Assembly (NCBI RefSeq): GCF_003574735.1
Contig: NZ_QORW01000022.1
Location: 37,347 to 101,346, forward strand
Length of the DNA: 64,000 bases
Source: Dongia deserti
GTDB lineage: Bacteria; Pseudomonadota; Alphaproteobacteria; Dongiales; Dongiaceae
Reading direction: 5' to 3'
The notes beneath the pieces are model-generated. The model saw nothing but the letters and a program-made list of their open reading frames with translations. It was not told the origin of the DNA and searched no databases. Below, piece after piece: positions 25,186 to 33,757 of the stretch (positions are counted from its first letter, which is position 1; every line of letters begins with the position of its first letter). Both the position numbers and the translations under genes were made by a program.

Positions 25186-25881
25186 ATGATCGACCTTTAT
25201 ACTTGGCCGACGCCCAACGGGCACAAGATCCATATCGCGCTGGAGGAAATGGGGCTTGCCTACGCGGTGCATGCGGTCGATATCGGCGAGGGCGATCAAT
25301 TCAAGCCGGAGTTCCTGAAGATCAGCCCCAACAACCGTATTCCCGCGATCGTCGACCAGGACGGGCCGAAAGGAAAGCCGCTGTCGCTGTTCGAATCCGG
25401 TGCCATTCTCATCTATCTGGCGGAGAAGACCGGCCAGCTGCTCGCGCCTAGCGGCAATGCGCGCTATATCGCGGTCACGTGGCTGATGTTCCAGATGGGG
25501 AATATCGGGCCGATGCTGGGCCAGACCCACCACTTCCGCACCTATGCACCGGAGAAGATCCCGTACGCGATCGAGCGCTACACCAACGAGGCCAAGCGGC
25601 TCTACGGCGTGCTGGATCGCCGGCTCGGCGAAGCGGAGTACCTGGCAGGGGACTATAGCATCGCCGACATCGCGACCTTCCCGTGGCTGCGTTCGTGGGA
25701 ACGTCAGGGAGTCACGCTGTCGGACCATCGCAACGTGGAACGCTGGTTCCACACGATCGAAGCGCGGCCGGCCGTCCAACGCGGATTGCAGGTGCTCGCC
25801 GACCGTGGCAACAAGCAGCAGCCCTTCACCGACCGCCAGCGCGAGATCCTGTTCGGCAGGACGCAGTACGAGCGGCGGTAG
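25186..25881 (+). CDS. Glutathione S-transferase (YfcG/Nu-like), copy 2
   Basis: A 231-residue paralogue of the preceding GST, starting [20 protein letters not shown]. It keeps [23 protein letters not shown] and [13 protein letters not shown], and has a longer C-terminal tail ([20 protein letters not shown]) seen in many YfcG proteins. The pair arose by tandem duplication. Both are probably read from one transcript that ends at the hairpin 70 bp downstream. Divergence is concentrated in the helical domain, which suggests different co-substrates. Confidence 0.92.
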   Translation: MIDLYTWPTPNGHKIHIALEEMGLAYAVHAVDIGEGDQFKPEFLKISPNNRIPAIVDQDGPKGKPLSLFESGAILIYLAEKTGQLLAPSGNARYIAVTWLMFQMGNIGPMLGQTHHFRTYAPEKIPYAIERYTNEAKRLYGVLDRRLGEAEYLAGDYSIADIATFPWLRSWERQGVTLSDHRNVERWFHTIEARPAVQRGLQVLADRGNKQQPFTDRQREILFGRTQYERR

Positions 25882-25953
25882 TCGCCTCCGTCACCACATG
25901 CCGCGTCCCCCCGTGTCAGGGGAAGCCGAGCGTGTTCTATGCAGACAAAAAGA

Positions 25954-25981
25954 CGGCCGATACATTTGCATGCATCGGCCG
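25954..25981. terminator. Hairpin between GST pair and DUF1127 gene
   Basis: CGGCCGAT and ATCGGCCG form an 8-bp stem around a 12-base loop, between convergent genes. It could serve as a bidirectional terminator; no long T-run follows. Confidence 0.5.
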
Positions 25982-26011
25982 GGAAGGGGGCTCTTCAGGC
26001 AGACGTTTCGG

Positions 26012-26269
26012 TTATCGCCAGCGCGCCATCAGCGTGTCGACGAACTCCTCGATCTGGCCGCGCTCGATGCCGGCGTCGCGCAGTAGATGGTCGTCCACCT
26101 TGTTCAGGGCCCGGATGATCTCGCGGCGGCGCCATTGCGCCCAGATCCACGACATCATTCGGGCGATCATGCGGATGAGATCGCGCTGCCCGGCGAGGGC
26201 ACGCGCGCACCGATCCTGCTGCCGCAGACCGCGCGGCAGGGCGGGACAGGCGGTGGTGAGGTCGGTCAT
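26012..26269 (-). CDS. DUF1127 small protein, second copy
   Basis: An 85-residue protein whose C-terminal half has the DUF1127 pattern (WRRREIIRALNKVDDHLLRD, then AGIERGQIEEFVD). The N-terminus has a short amphipathic stretch (LIRMIARMMSWIWAQW). It is divergent from the LysR gene at 26383, 113 bp away. Function is unknown; it is the second member of the family in the window. Confidence 0.83.
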   Translation of the reverse strand: MTDLTTACPALPRGLRQQDRCARALAGQRDLIRMIARMMSWIWAQWRRREIIRALNKVDDHLLRDAGIERGQIEEFVDTLMARWR

Positions 26270-26382
26270 AAGATTTCTTCAAATTTGGTTCAGGCTCTCG
26301 AGCGCTATCTGAAGGTAAACAGTGCGGACCTTCAAACGAATCCTGCTTGACGGATCATTGAGCGGGATTTGAAGATGCGCCC

Positions 26383-27390
26383 ATGGCAAAGCCGATCAAT
26401 CTAGCGGCCTTGCGCGGCTTCGAGGCGGCCGCGCGGCACCTCAGTTTCACCAAGGCAGCGGCGGAATTGAACGTGACGCCGGCGGCTGTCAGCCACGCCA
26501 TCCGCGAGTTGGAGCTGGATCTGAGGGTGCGGCTCTTCGAGCGCTCGAGCCGCGTGGTGCGCCTGACTGCCGCGGGCGAGACTCTGTCGCGCGCAGTGGC
26601 AGAGGGGCTGGGGACGATCGGCCGTGCGGTGCAGCGCCTGCGCGCGCTCGATGGCCGGCCGAAGCTGATGGTGACGACTTCGCCCTCGCTCGCTGCCAAG
26701 TGGCTGGTGCCGCGGCTCGATGGATTCCTGGCGCAGCATCCGGATGTCGACGTGCGCATCGACGTGTCGCAGCGCCTGGCAGATTTCTCGGAGGACGGTG
26801 TCGATATCGCGATCCGCTTCGGCACCGGTGATTATCCGGGACTGGTTGTCGAACGCTTGTTCGAGGAAACGGTGTTTCCGGTGTGCAGCCCGAACCTGCT
26901 CAGGAGCAGGCATCCGCTGAGGGAGCCGCGCGACCTCCGGCATCACACGCTGATTCACATCGAGTGGGACGCGCAATGGGCGACCTGGCCGAACTGGGCA
27001 ATGTGGCTGCGCGCGGCCGGCGCACCGGAGGTGGATACGACGCGCGGCTTGCACCTCAGCCAGACCTCGCTCGCGCTGCAGGCAGCACTCGACGGCCATG
27101 GCGTCGCGCTCGGCGATTCGACCTTGGTTGCGGATGACCTTGCGGCGCGGCGGCTCGTCCGGCCCTTCAGCATGGCGCTGAGAGGTCCGTCGCAATTCGC
27201 CTATCACCTGGTGCATGCGCCGCGGCGCTCCGAAGAGCCGCTGATCAAGGCGTTCCGCAAATGGATTCTGGACGAGGTAGCGAAGACTGGCGTGCCGGAC
27301 AACACTGCGGTGGATACGCTCGCGGCGCGGCGAAAGGCGAGGCGGCGGAAACGACATGGCGCGCTATCAGAGGCAGAGGACCTGTCATGA
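26383..27390 (+). CDS. LysR-family regulator, GcvA-like
   Basis: A 335-residue LysR regulator starting MAKPINLAALRGFEAAARHL. The helix-turn-helix occupies about residues 6-65 (SFTKAAAELNVTPAAVSHAI). LMVTTSPSLAAKWLVPRLDG opens the effector domain in the GcvA/AmpR style, and DVDIAIRFGTGDYPGL is the typical subgroup motif. The tail after residue 310 is basic and variable. It lies divergent from the DUF1127 gene. Targets are unknown; GcvA-like regulators usually control a neighbouring metabolic gene, and none is obvious here. Confidence 0.93.
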   Translation: MAKPINLAALRGFEAAARHLSFTKAAAELNVTPAAVSHAIRELELDLRVRLFERSSRVVRLTAAGETLSRAVAEGLGTIGRAVQRLRALDGRPKLMVTTSPSLAAKWLVPRLDGFLAQHPDVDVRIDVSQRLADFSEDGVDIAIRFGTGDYPGLVVERLFEETVFPVCSPNLLRSRHPLREPRDLRHHTLIHIEWDAQWATWPNWAMWLRAAGAPEVDTTRGLHLSQTSLALQAALDGHGVALGDSTLVADDLAARRLVRPFSMALRGPSQFAYHLVHAPRRSEEPLIKAFRKWILDEVAKTGVPDNTAVDTLAARRKARRRKRHGALSEAEDLS

Positions 27391-27654
27391 ACTAGGCGCG
27401 ACCAGCCATTGCGATGGGCCGCCGCCCGCCCGCAGCACGCCAGTCAGTCGCAGAATCGTATGTTTTCAGGCCTCAAAACGCAAACCGACTCACTCTTTTC
27501 TATAGTTAACCAAAAGGAAATGGCTGCATTCATCCCTTGTTAATCTAACATTCGAGCTAACCGCTATCAGCGGAAGGGCGACGCGCAGCAGTGATAAGGA
27601 GCCGCTATCGGCGCGGAAGGGCGTCCTCGATAGCGAGGGGAAGAGGGCAAGATC

Positions 27655-27933
27655 ATGACGATGACCATGACCGTGCAACAGGGTGCCTCGGCCAATCGCC
27701 GCGACCAGATGCGGCGGATGGTGATCAAGGGGGCCAAGATCATCTTCAACAACCGCAAGAGCGTTCTCGATTGCCGCGTCCGCGATCTCACGGCTGATGG
27801 CGCGCGCCTCGACCTCTCGACGCAGCAGTTGCTGCCCCATGAGTTCGAGTTGCAGGTGGCGGGCGATCCCACGCGGCGCTGCGGGCTGCGCTGGGCGCGC
27901 GGCACACAGGCCGGCGTCCGGTTCCTCGGCTAG
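27655..27933 (+). CDS. PilZ-domain protein
   Basis: A 92-residue stand-alone PilZ-like protein. NRRDQMRRMVIKGAKIIF supplies the arginine-rich N-terminal switch (RRxxR-like) and CRVRDLTADGARLDLS the D/N-x-S-x-x-G-like strand, here T-A-D-G-A. The canonical serine of DxSxxG is replaced by Thr-Ala, so cyclic-di-GMP binding is likely weak or altered. The 264 bp upstream (27391-27654) contain no gene; they are AT-richer than the surroundings and probably hold its promoter. It precedes tRNA-Ser. Confidence 0.78.
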   Translation: MTMTMTVQQGASANRRDQMRRMVIKGAKIIFNNRKSVLDCRVRDLTADGARLDLSTQQLLPHEFELQVAGDPTRRCGLRWARGTQAGVRFLG

Positions 27934-27982
27934 CTCGAACGGCATGGCAGTGACCTGCTAACTCCCGGTTCTGTCGTGGGAT

Positions 27983-28010
27983 TTGACTTTCGGCTGCCCC
28001 GCCCTTAATT
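27983..28010 (+). promoter_or_regulatory. Probable sigma-70 promoter of tRNA-Ser
   Basis: TTGACT (27983-27988), a 16-base spacer and TTAATT (28005-28010) lie about 40 bp upstream of the tRNA. The -35 is one base from consensus. Confidence 0.55.
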
Positions 28011-28049
28011 GAGAGGCGCGCATACGCCGTGGCGCAGGCTGCTCACGGC

Positions 28050-28143
28050 GGAGAGGTGGCCGAGCGGCTGAAGGCGGCGGTTTGCTAAACCGTTATACGG
28101 GCTTAAACCCGTATCGGGGGTTCGAATCCCCCTCTCTCCGCCA
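28050..28143 (+). tRNA. tRNA-Ser (anticodon GCT)
   Basis: A class II tRNA of about 91 bases plus encoded CCA. The acceptor stem GGAGAGG pairs with TCTCTCC, the anticodon loop is TTTGCTAAA within a CGG/CCG stem, the long variable arm is ATACGGGC..GCCCGTAT-like, and the T-arm has GGTTCGAATCC. Anticodon GCT reads AGC/AGU serine codons. Its 3' end is the integration site of the downstream island and remains intact after integration. Confidence 0.96.
28127..28143. repeat. Left attachment repeat (attL) at tRNA-Ser 3' end
   Basis: The 17 bases TCCCCCTCTCTCCGCCA, covering the end of the T-stem, the acceptor strand and CCA, recur exactly at 35866-35882. This is the usual sign of tyrosine-recombinase integration into a tRNA gene. 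Confidence 0.85.
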
Positions 28144-28205
28144 ATTGTATCCTTCCTTTGGGCCATTCCACTGCATATTGTGGCTCACTGCCAGGTCGCG
28201 CACTC

Positions 28206-28246
28206 TGCTACATGGCGCTGCTACGACTTGATCCAATCATGTAGCA
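28206..28246. repeat. Left arm-type sites: TGCTAC repeats
   Basis: TGCTAC occurs at 28206-28211 and 28219-28224 (13-bp spacing), with the inverse GTAGCA at 28241-28246, about 60 bp inside the left att repeat. The matching series near the right end suggests integrase arm-binding sites. Confidence 0.45.
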
Positions 28247-28287
28247 GCCGATTCGAGGCGATTCCTTCCAGCAATTGCCTGCCGTAA

Positions 28288-28725
28288 TCAGTCGTCAATT
28301 TGCGCTCTCGGGATCGCTAAGCCCGGATATCCGACTTTCCGCAGTTCCGACATGAGAACGTCAATGACATAGCCGTCTCCATACTTGTCGCCGGTGGCCT
28401 CCCAATGCTTCTCAAGTCGACCCATTTCGCTCCAGTCAACCGGTGGCCCGCTCCATCCACCCAACTGCAACGCGATCTCGCGCGGGACACGCGCTGCCCT
28501 CAAGGCGTCGCGGAAGTTATGGCGGAATGAATGAAAACAGAGTCCTTCTGCAAGGCTACGCCTCTTGAGGAAGCGAGCGAACCACTTGGAGAAAGTGTCG
28601 GAATAGTATCCGGTTGGGGCTACCGGCACATCTTCGAAGATGCGGCGCTGCCCCCGTCGCCTGGCTCGATGCCAGAGATCAGAAAATCCCAGCTCAAGTA
28701 GCGCCGGATGAACAGGCACGATGCG
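28288..28725 (-). pseudogene. C-terminal fragment of a tyrosine-recombinase integrase
   Basis: About 145 residues running from RIVPVHPALLELGFSDLWHR to the stop. The C-terminal catalytic half is clear: FHSFRHNFRDALRAARVP holds the H-x-x-R box, LQLGGW the third box, and GDKYGDGYVIDV the tyrosine nucleophile region, followed by VGYPGL. The N-terminal half, with the core-binding domain and first catalytic arginine, is missing; upstream on this strand the frame has no integrase-like residues and runs antisense to another gene. It probably became inactive after integration, fixing the island in place. Confidence 0.8.
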
Positions 28726-29272
28726 CTTGGATGAACGGCTCGTCATTGAGCAGTACCTAAGCAGCTTGCTCCAGCCACTGCAGTCTTCGGTGGTAGCGAG
28801 CGCGGAAGCTCTCGCTGAGCGGCTCGATCGGCTTGAGCAATCCCTGCACAGCCCGCCGCAGCCACCGGCATCTTCGTCGAGAGCGAAAGCTACTCGAAAA
28901 CCAGCTTCGACCCGAAGAGTCGCCGTCGGGGATAGATCGCCGCAGCGTGAGCTCGCTGAGCAGCTCGTCAAAGAAACCATTCCGGATGACAAGGGTGGTC
29001 GACGCGTATTGCGGACTGCGGAAATAGAACAGCGGCTGATCACAACGCTCCATATTCCTCGCCAGTCAGCAATGTCTGCCGCTAGGAAGGCCGTGCAGGC
29101 GTTAGATCCGGATAACGATGCTAGACGAACACACAGGAGACCCGTCGCGAGGGAAGTGACTCCAGGAATCATACGGCGAATGCGTGCTCTGCGGAAAACA
29201 GGCATGCAGAGGCGGCAAATTGCAGAGGCGCTAGGCTGTGATCCAAGGACAGTCTCCAGGCATCTGAAGTAG
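28721..29272 (+). CDS. Putative helix-turn-helix DNA-binding protein
   Basis: A 183-residue protein of no family I recognise. Residues 20-50 look like an amphipathic coiled helix (VVASAEALAERLDRLEQSLH), 52-75 a Pro/Ser/Arg-rich linker, and the end (about 145-183) a resolvase/Hin-like helix-turn-helix (IIRRMRALRKTGMQRRQIAE, then ALGCDPRTVSRHLK). Codon use is less GC-biased than core genes, as expected for island cargo. The start ATG overlaps the broken edge of the integrase fragment by a few bases and has no strong ribosome-binding site, so the true start is uncertain. A regulatory role is inferred. Confidence 0.55.
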   Translation: MRLDERLVIEQYLSSLLQPLQSSVVASAEALAERLDRLEQSLHSPPQPPASSSRAKATRKPASTRRVAVGDRSPQRELAEQLVKETIPDDKGGRRVLRTAEIEQRLITTLHIPRQSAMSAARKAVQALDPDNDARRTHRRPVAREVTPGIIRRMRALRKTGMQRRQIAEALGCDPRTVSRHLK

Positions 29273-29493
29273 CGAATCAGCGCCGGGCAAATTGTTGCTC
29301 TCGAACGCTGGCCGCCTTCCGAGAGATTTCGAGCTCGCGAATTGAGAAGCGAACGCGTCATTATCTTGCGAACGCCGCACCCCTCATATAGCAATCGCCA
29401 TGCTGCTGCCGAACATGACGAACAGGACAACGACTACCACTTGCGATCCTGCGATGAGGGCTCTTGGAGTCGAAGCTCAATTCCTCAGATGAG

Positions 29494-29916
29494 CTACCGT
29501 GTGCGGGCCAACTCCAACTCGGCCCAGGCAGCGTAGCTCTCCAGATCGGCTAGCAGACGCCTGGCTTCAGAAATTCTCTTGGGCCGAGCGCTGTATTGGG
29601 CGGCGTCCTTCTCGCCGAGGATGCGCGCGAGGCGGCGCTCCTGCTCGCCGGGCAGCCGCTTGCCCAGGGCCGAGCGCAGAGCCTTCACCGCTCCCGCGTG
29701 ATCTTGCTGGTTCACCTGCCCAGCGACGCTTGCGGTCAGCGCGTCCGTGTAGGCAATGGCTGCCTGCACGGTCTGCGAGACGATTGGGTTCGCGATGTCG
29801 GCCTCCTCGGCCAGGGCGGCTTCAGTCTGGGCGGCCTTCATGAAGGCCCTCGCAACCTTGAGCCGACCGTCAGCGAAGGTCTTGTCCGCCGATTTGGACG
29901 GTCCCTTGCGCGTCAT
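29494..29916 (-). CDS. HEPN-like partner of the nucleotidyltransferase
   Basis: A 140-residue all-alpha protein encoded directly after a nucleotidyltransferase gene, with a 4-bp overlap. The layout and helices (TFADGRLKVARAFMKAAQTE; SQTVQAAIAYTDALTASVAG; DHAGAVKALRSALG) fit HEPN-domain proteins that pair with MNT proteins. The R-x4-6-H ribonuclease motif of active HEPN toxins is not visible: the only histidine is H73, with no arginine at the right spacing. It may be a non-catalytic HEPN, or its active site may differ. A toxin-antitoxin role is inferred from the pairing. Confidence 0.55.
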   Translation of the reverse strand: MTRKGPSKSADKTFADGRLKVARAFMKAAQTEAALAEEADIANPIVSQTVQAAIAYTDALTASVAGQVNQQDHAGAVKALRSALGKRLPGEQERRLARILGEKDAAQYSARPKRISEARRLLADLESYAAWAELELARTR

Positions 29917-30587
29917 GACGCTTTACGCTGCCGGACTCGATGCTGGCGCTTCAGGCGATCAGCGAACACCTCTGGCGGATCTCCAACGACGCTCAGGCCA
30001 TCTTGGGCAACCCCAACCCACCAGCGATCCTTCGCTTCTTTGAGTCGCAGCACATCATTCGTGCCGACGCCGACCACGGACGCGGTGAAAGCCAGCCTCT
30101 CCTCGGATTCTCGGAGCTTGTCGCGCAGCGCCTGTTCGATTTCCGCAATGTCCTCAGGTTCGCTGACGACGGCGATGTCCACGTCGCTGGTTCCCTTGTC
30201 CTGGCCACGGGCGACACTGCCATAGAGCCATACCGCCGCCACGCCCTCGCACGACTTTGCGGCCGTCCTGATCGACTCCAGGATGGCCTGGAACCGCTCT
30301 TCCTCTTCTCGAAAGAGGGCGTCCAACGCGCTGGCGAGCGGATGATCGGGACGCACGCGGTAGAGCCGACTGCGTTCGGAGCCAAGCTCCTCGACCAGCC
30401 TGAATGCCACTAGGGTTGCCAGCGCTTGTCGCACTCCGAATTTCGAGAGGCCAGTGCGCGCCACAAGTGACGGCGCGGACAGCTCGTGGCCGTGGCGTAG
30501 AAGCTCGCGCAACGTCCGGACGTTCGCGTTCGATCCAAGAATGCTGGTCAACGGATATCGTAGGGCGCCTTGTTGGGATTGTGCCAA
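29913..30587 (-). CDS. Winged-helix/nucleotidyltransferase (MNT-like antitoxin) protein
   Basis: A 224-residue fusion. Residues about 15-80 are a winged helix (LSAPSLVARTGLSKFGVRQA is the recognition region), and residues about 95-200 a minimal nucleotidyltransferase with the GS-x9-D-x-D signature: YGSVARGQDKGTSDVDIAVV at 122-141, catalytic D135 and D137. MNT proteins adenylylate and silence a HEPN partner; the extra winged helix suggests it also represses its own promoter. The HEPN-like gene overlaps its stop by 4 bp. It is divergent from the CBASS operon and shares the AT-rich gap. Confidence 0.72.
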   Translation of the reverse strand: MAQSQQGALRYPLTSILGSNANVRTLRELLRHGHELSAPSLVARTGLSKFGVRQALATLVAFRLVEELGSERSRLYRVRPDHPLASALDALFREEEERFQAILESIRTAAKSCEGVAAVWLYGSVARGQDKGTSDVDIAVVSEPEDIAEIEQALRDKLRESEERLAFTASVVGVGTNDVLRLKEAKDRWWVGVAQDGLSVVGDPPEVFADRLKRQHRVRQRKAS

Positions 30588-30942
30588 GGGGTCCTCCAGC
30601 CTCTGCTCCAGTGAGCACGGTACATGAAAGTGGGGAGTTTTTCCAGCCCTATGGAATTAATATCATCCCTAAGATTTTTTTACATCTCACAGGGAATTTT
30701 TAGCTTCCAAGGCAGGTCTCTTGGTCAAAGGAATCGCGGCGAGAGCGGACAGAGAAACTCGGGTGCGCATCATGTCGGTTAGTGTACACCCATGGCGTGT
30801 GGTCGGCCTTGTTTTTTCGCGGAACGTGCCTAGATCTTGTACTTCGGTGGCATTCGAGCCAAAATGTATGGACCGCTAGGCTGAGGTGATGGACCGAGCC
30901 TGCGATGGCATCGGCCCTAACCTCGGAAAGCGAGTTCTATGC
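30588..30942. other. AT-rich divergent intergenic region
   Basis: About 355 bp between the nucleotidyltransferase gene and the cap6 start. It contains a run of seven Ts (near 30673), an otherwise AT-rich stretch around 30650-30710, and no convincing reading frame. It must hold the promoters of both operons; no sure -35/-10 pair or operator can be assigned by eye. Confidence 0.5.
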
Positions 30943-31863
30943 ATGAAAATAGTCCCATCGGCGCAAGCCAGCAACGTTAACCTCCCCAAAGGCATCAGCC
31001 GCATCCGATCCCTTCCAGACCCCTCCCTGGGGGAGCTGTGGGACTCCATTGTTCTCGACGATGCGCTCAAGTCGAAGCTACTCAACCAAGCAGTGCTGAA
31101 TTTCACGCTTCGGCCCAAGGTAAGTCGGAGCGTCATTCCGCTGCATGGCGTCATTTTCCTTGTTGGCCTGCCGGGCACCGGAAAGACATCCCTGGCGCGT
31201 GGTTTGGCAAATCGGGTGGCCGTCTCATTCAAGAACCGGGCGAGCTTTCAGCTTCTGGAGATCGAGCCTCACATGCTGACAAGCTCGGCGATGGGCAAAA
31301 CCCAACGCGCCGTTTCGGAGCTTTTCTCTCAATCGATTGCTGAAGCTGTTGCCAATGGGCCTACCATCGTCCTGCTGGATGAGGTCGAGACTTTGGCCGC
31401 CGATCGCTCGAAGATGAGCCTGGAGGCCAACCCTGTCGACATTCATCGAGCCACCGATGCCGTCCTTGTGCAGCTAGACGCGCTGGCAGAACAGCACCCA
31501 AACCTGCTGTTCGTGGCAACAAGCAACTTCCCTCAGGCGGTCGACAGCGCGTTCATTTCCCGGTGCGATTTGGTCCTTGAGGTTCCACTTCCCGGCGAGA
31601 GCGCCTGCGCTCGCATTCTGGACGAGTGCCTGCTCGGTCTCGGCAAGACCTATCCCGCCATCTCCAAGCTGAGAACTTCACCGCAGGTCGCGGAGTGCGC
31701 GCGCGAATGCGTAGGCCTGGACGGCCGCACGATCCGGAAAATGGTCGCGAACGCTCTTGCAAGCACTTCGCAGACGGCAATGAACCCCGAAAGCGTCACT
31801 GCGCACAATCTCCTGGAAGCGGCTCGGGCGGCCAAGGCCAACAGAGGGGGCCTTCCAAAATGA
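30943..31863 (+). CDS. cap6: CBASS TRIP13/Pch2-like AAA+ ATPase (Cap6)
   Basis: A 306-residue AAA+ ATPase that, by family knowledge, disassembles HORMA/CD-NTase complexes to switch off signalling in type III CBASS. Walker A is GLPGTGKTS (75-83, K81), Walker B TIVLLDEVE (E147), sensor 1 VATSN (N195), and the R-finger is in DSAFISRCD (R207). The sensor 2-like GLDGRTIRKM (R262) matches TRIP13. The ATG at 30943 is favoured; an ATG/GTG at 30886-30889 with GAGGTG would add about 19 residues and cannot be ruled out. It is first gene of the operon and overlaps the next by 4 bp. Confidence 0.9.
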   Translation: MKIVPSAQASNVNLPKGISRIRSLPDPSLGELWDSIVLDDALKSKLLNQAVLNFTLRPKVSRSVIPLHGVIFLVGLPGTGKTSLARGLANRVAVSFKNRASFQLLEIEPHMLTSSAMGKTQRAVSELFSQSIAEAVANGPTIVLLDEVETLAADRSKMSLEANPVDIHRATDAVLVQLDALAEQHPNLLFVATSNFPQAVDSAFISRCDLVLEVPLPGESACARILDECLLGLGKTYPAISKLRTSPQVAECARECVGLDGRTIRKMVANALASTSQTAMNPESVTAHNLLEAARAAKANRGGLPK

Positions 31864-32333
31864 CAATCGTCGCCAGCAGGATATTCCGGAGTTCTCCTCA
31901 CCGCGATGCCGCAGAGACGTGGGGCGCGATCGTCGATCTCCTCACCTCTGGAAAGTCGGGAAGCGCACGAACCGAACTGCTTTCGGTAAGCGGAGTTGCA
32001 TCGAGCATCATCGCGGATCAGGCATCAAGGGATGCCCCCATCGTGGTGATATGCGACGGGCCGCGGACACGCATCTACTGCCTTTACGACGAAGACGCCG
32101 TCGACGGCTCGGGCGCGAGCGAAGACGCGCTTGGCTATGACCCTCTGAAGGGCGACTGGGGCGTCTCGCTGCCATGCTCCAAGGACGATCTCGCGTGGGT
32201 GCAATCTGCCCTCAAGAAGCATAGCAGCCGGATAACCGCGCGCGATCTCGACGATGGCATCGCCACGGAAGCGAAGACGCAGAACGCGGCGCAGCCGTTG
32301 GTCCTCGACGTGGAAGGATTCCTCGGCTCATGA
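31860..32333 (+). CDS. CBASS second HORMA-type protein (Cap8-like)
   Basis: A 157-residue protein overlapping cap6 and cap7 by 4 bp at each end. It lacks enzyme motifs. From position and the remembered pattern ([60 protein letters not shown]) it looks like the second bacterial HORMA family found in two-HORMA type III CBASS operons. It would act as a co-activator or partner of the CD-NTase. The family assignment is less secure than for its neighbours. Confidence 0.6.
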   Translation: MTIVASRIFRSSPHRDAAETWGAIVDLLTSGKSGSARTELLSVSGVASSIIADQASRDAPIVVICDGPRTRIYCLYDEDAVDGSGASEDALGYDPLKGDWGVSLPCSKDDLAWVQSALKKHSSRITARDLDDGIATEAKTQNAAQPLVLDVEGFLGS

Positions 32334-32827
32334 CAAGCGTCATCGTCAACACCTACACCCACTCGGTGACGTATGTCGCCGACAACATCCTGAAAAGCCT
32401 GAAGGACATCATCCGGCTCAGCGGCCTCGATCCAACCAGCTTTGTGGAGGATTGGGAGGTCAACAAGCGCGGTATCAAGACGTGGCTGGAGACCCGAGAC
32501 CTTGAATGCGTGACGCTTGAGATCTTCGATCCCAAGTCCGACGCGCTGATCATTAGGTGGGACATCGATATCACGTACGGCTGGACGGAGGGGGACGGCA
32601 ACTTCTGGACCGATACCGAGCAGTTGAAATACGCGATCCGCAAAGCTGGCGTAGCGCCCTCGGAAGCGCGATACCGTCTGATCGCCGACACGAAGGCAGG
32701 CCGTCCTGACGTGCTAGGCTGGTCATCGACCTCCTATCGCTCCACGAGCGGCATGGTTAAGCAGAGCCTTGGCGCCACGATCGAGCATAGTGGTCTGACT
32801 GCCAACGCCGGGTACTGGAGGAGGTAG
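32330..32827 (+). CDS. cap7: CBASS HORMA-domain peptide sensor (Cap7)
   Basis: A 165-residue bacterial HORMA protein. The N-terminal helix pattern [20 protein letters not shown], followed by [10 protein letters not shown], is characteristic of the bacterial HORMA family. By analogy it closes its C-terminal safety belt around a phage-derived peptide and then binds and activates the CD-NTase. Its start overlaps the previous gene by 4 bp, and the CD-NTase begins 6 bp after its stop behind GGAGG. Confidence 0.85.
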   Translation: MTSVIVNTYTHSVTYVADNILKSLKDIIRLSGLDPTSFVEDWEVNKRGIKTWLETRDLECVTLEIFDPKSDALIIRWDIDITYGWTEGDGNFWTDTEQLKYAIRKAGVAPSEARYRLIADTKAGRPDVLGWSSTSYRSTSGMVKQSLGATIEHSGLTANAGYWRR

Positions 32828-32833
32828 CTTCAG

Positions 32834-33733
32834 ATGCTGACCGTCGACGAGGCATTCCGCAAATTCAAGAGCCGTCTTGAGCTGAACGACAAGGAGCAGG
32901 CCAACGCGTCGGCGCGCCACAATGAGGTGCGCGACTACCTCGGAACAAAGTTCGGGATCGAGCGCAGCTTCCTTACCGGGTCGTACAAGAGACACACCAA
33001 GACGAAGCCGCTCAAGGACATCGACATCTTCTTCGTCCTGAAAGAATCGGAAAGCCACTACAGGTCCAAGGCGCCCGCTACTGTCATCGACGACTTCGCT
33101 AAGGCCTTGGTCGCGAAGTACGGGGACAAAGCTGTCCGAAAGCAGAGCAGATCAGTCAATATCGACTTCGGCATCGTTGCCGACGCGGAGGACAACACCG
33201 ATTACCGCGTCATCAGCATCGACGCGGTCCCCGCGTTCGCCAACGGTGATGACTACGAAATACCGGATACCGATACCGGCAAGTGGATAAAGACCAATCC
33301 AGAGATCCATGCCGAGAAGGCGGTCACCGCCCACCAAGCGTATTCGAACGAGTGGAAGGGGCTGGTCCGGATGGTAAAATACTGGAACAACAACTCGAAG
33401 CATGGCGAGAAGCCGGTGAAGCCCTCGTTCTTGCTAGAAGTGATGGCCTTGCAATGCCTCCATGGCGGGTGGCAGGGCCGCTTCGATTATGAGATGCAAG
33501 GCTTCTTCGCGACACTCGCGGATCGCATCTTCGATGAGTGGCCGGACCCCGCTGGGCTTGGCCCAGCCATCAGCAATGGGATGGACGCGGCGCGCAAGCA
33601 AAGAGCCCAGACGCTGTTGCGCGCAGCAAGCCGAGAGGCGACATTGGCCATCGATCATGGTCGACGGGGCAGGAATGGCGAAGCGCTCAAGGCGTGGCGG
33701 GAGCTATTCGGGCCGAAGTTCCCGCTATCCTGA
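32834..33733 (+). CDS. CD-NTase (cGAS/DncV-like nucleotidyltransferase)
   Basis: A 299-residue second-messenger synthase. The active-site signature [20 protein letters not shown] is at 49-68 with D62 and D64; the third carboxylate is probably D130 in [10 protein letters not shown]. The helical C-domain ends in [16 protein letters not shown], a common CD-NTase finish. The GSYKRxT...DIDIF form suits clades C/D. Since the effector is NucC, a cyclic tri-adenylate product is predicted (inference). It would be off until bound by closed HORMA and reset by the TRIP13-like ATPase encoded upstream. Confidence 0.92.
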   Translation: MLTVDEAFRKFKSRLELNDKEQANASARHNEVRDYLGTKFGIERSFLTGSYKRHTKTKPLKDIDIFFVLKESESHYRSKAPATVIDDFAKALVAKYGDKAVRKQSRSVNIDFGIVADAEDNTDYRVISIDAVPAFANGDDYEIPDTDTGKWIKTNPEIHAEKAVTAHQAYSNEWKGLVRMVKYWNNNSKHGEKPVKPSFLLEVMALQCLHGGWQGRFDYEMQGFFATLADRIFDEWPDPAGLGPAISNGMDAARKQRAQTLLRAASREATLAIDHGRRGRNGEALKAWRELFGPKFPLS

Positions 33734-33757
33734 CAGTGGAGCGGAAAGGACCTGCTG

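Noticed and set aside
28288..29430. 380-codon frame as a full-length integrase
   Set aside because: Only the last 145 codons have integrase character; the first part is antisense to the HTH gene and has a serine/arginine-rich shadow composition.
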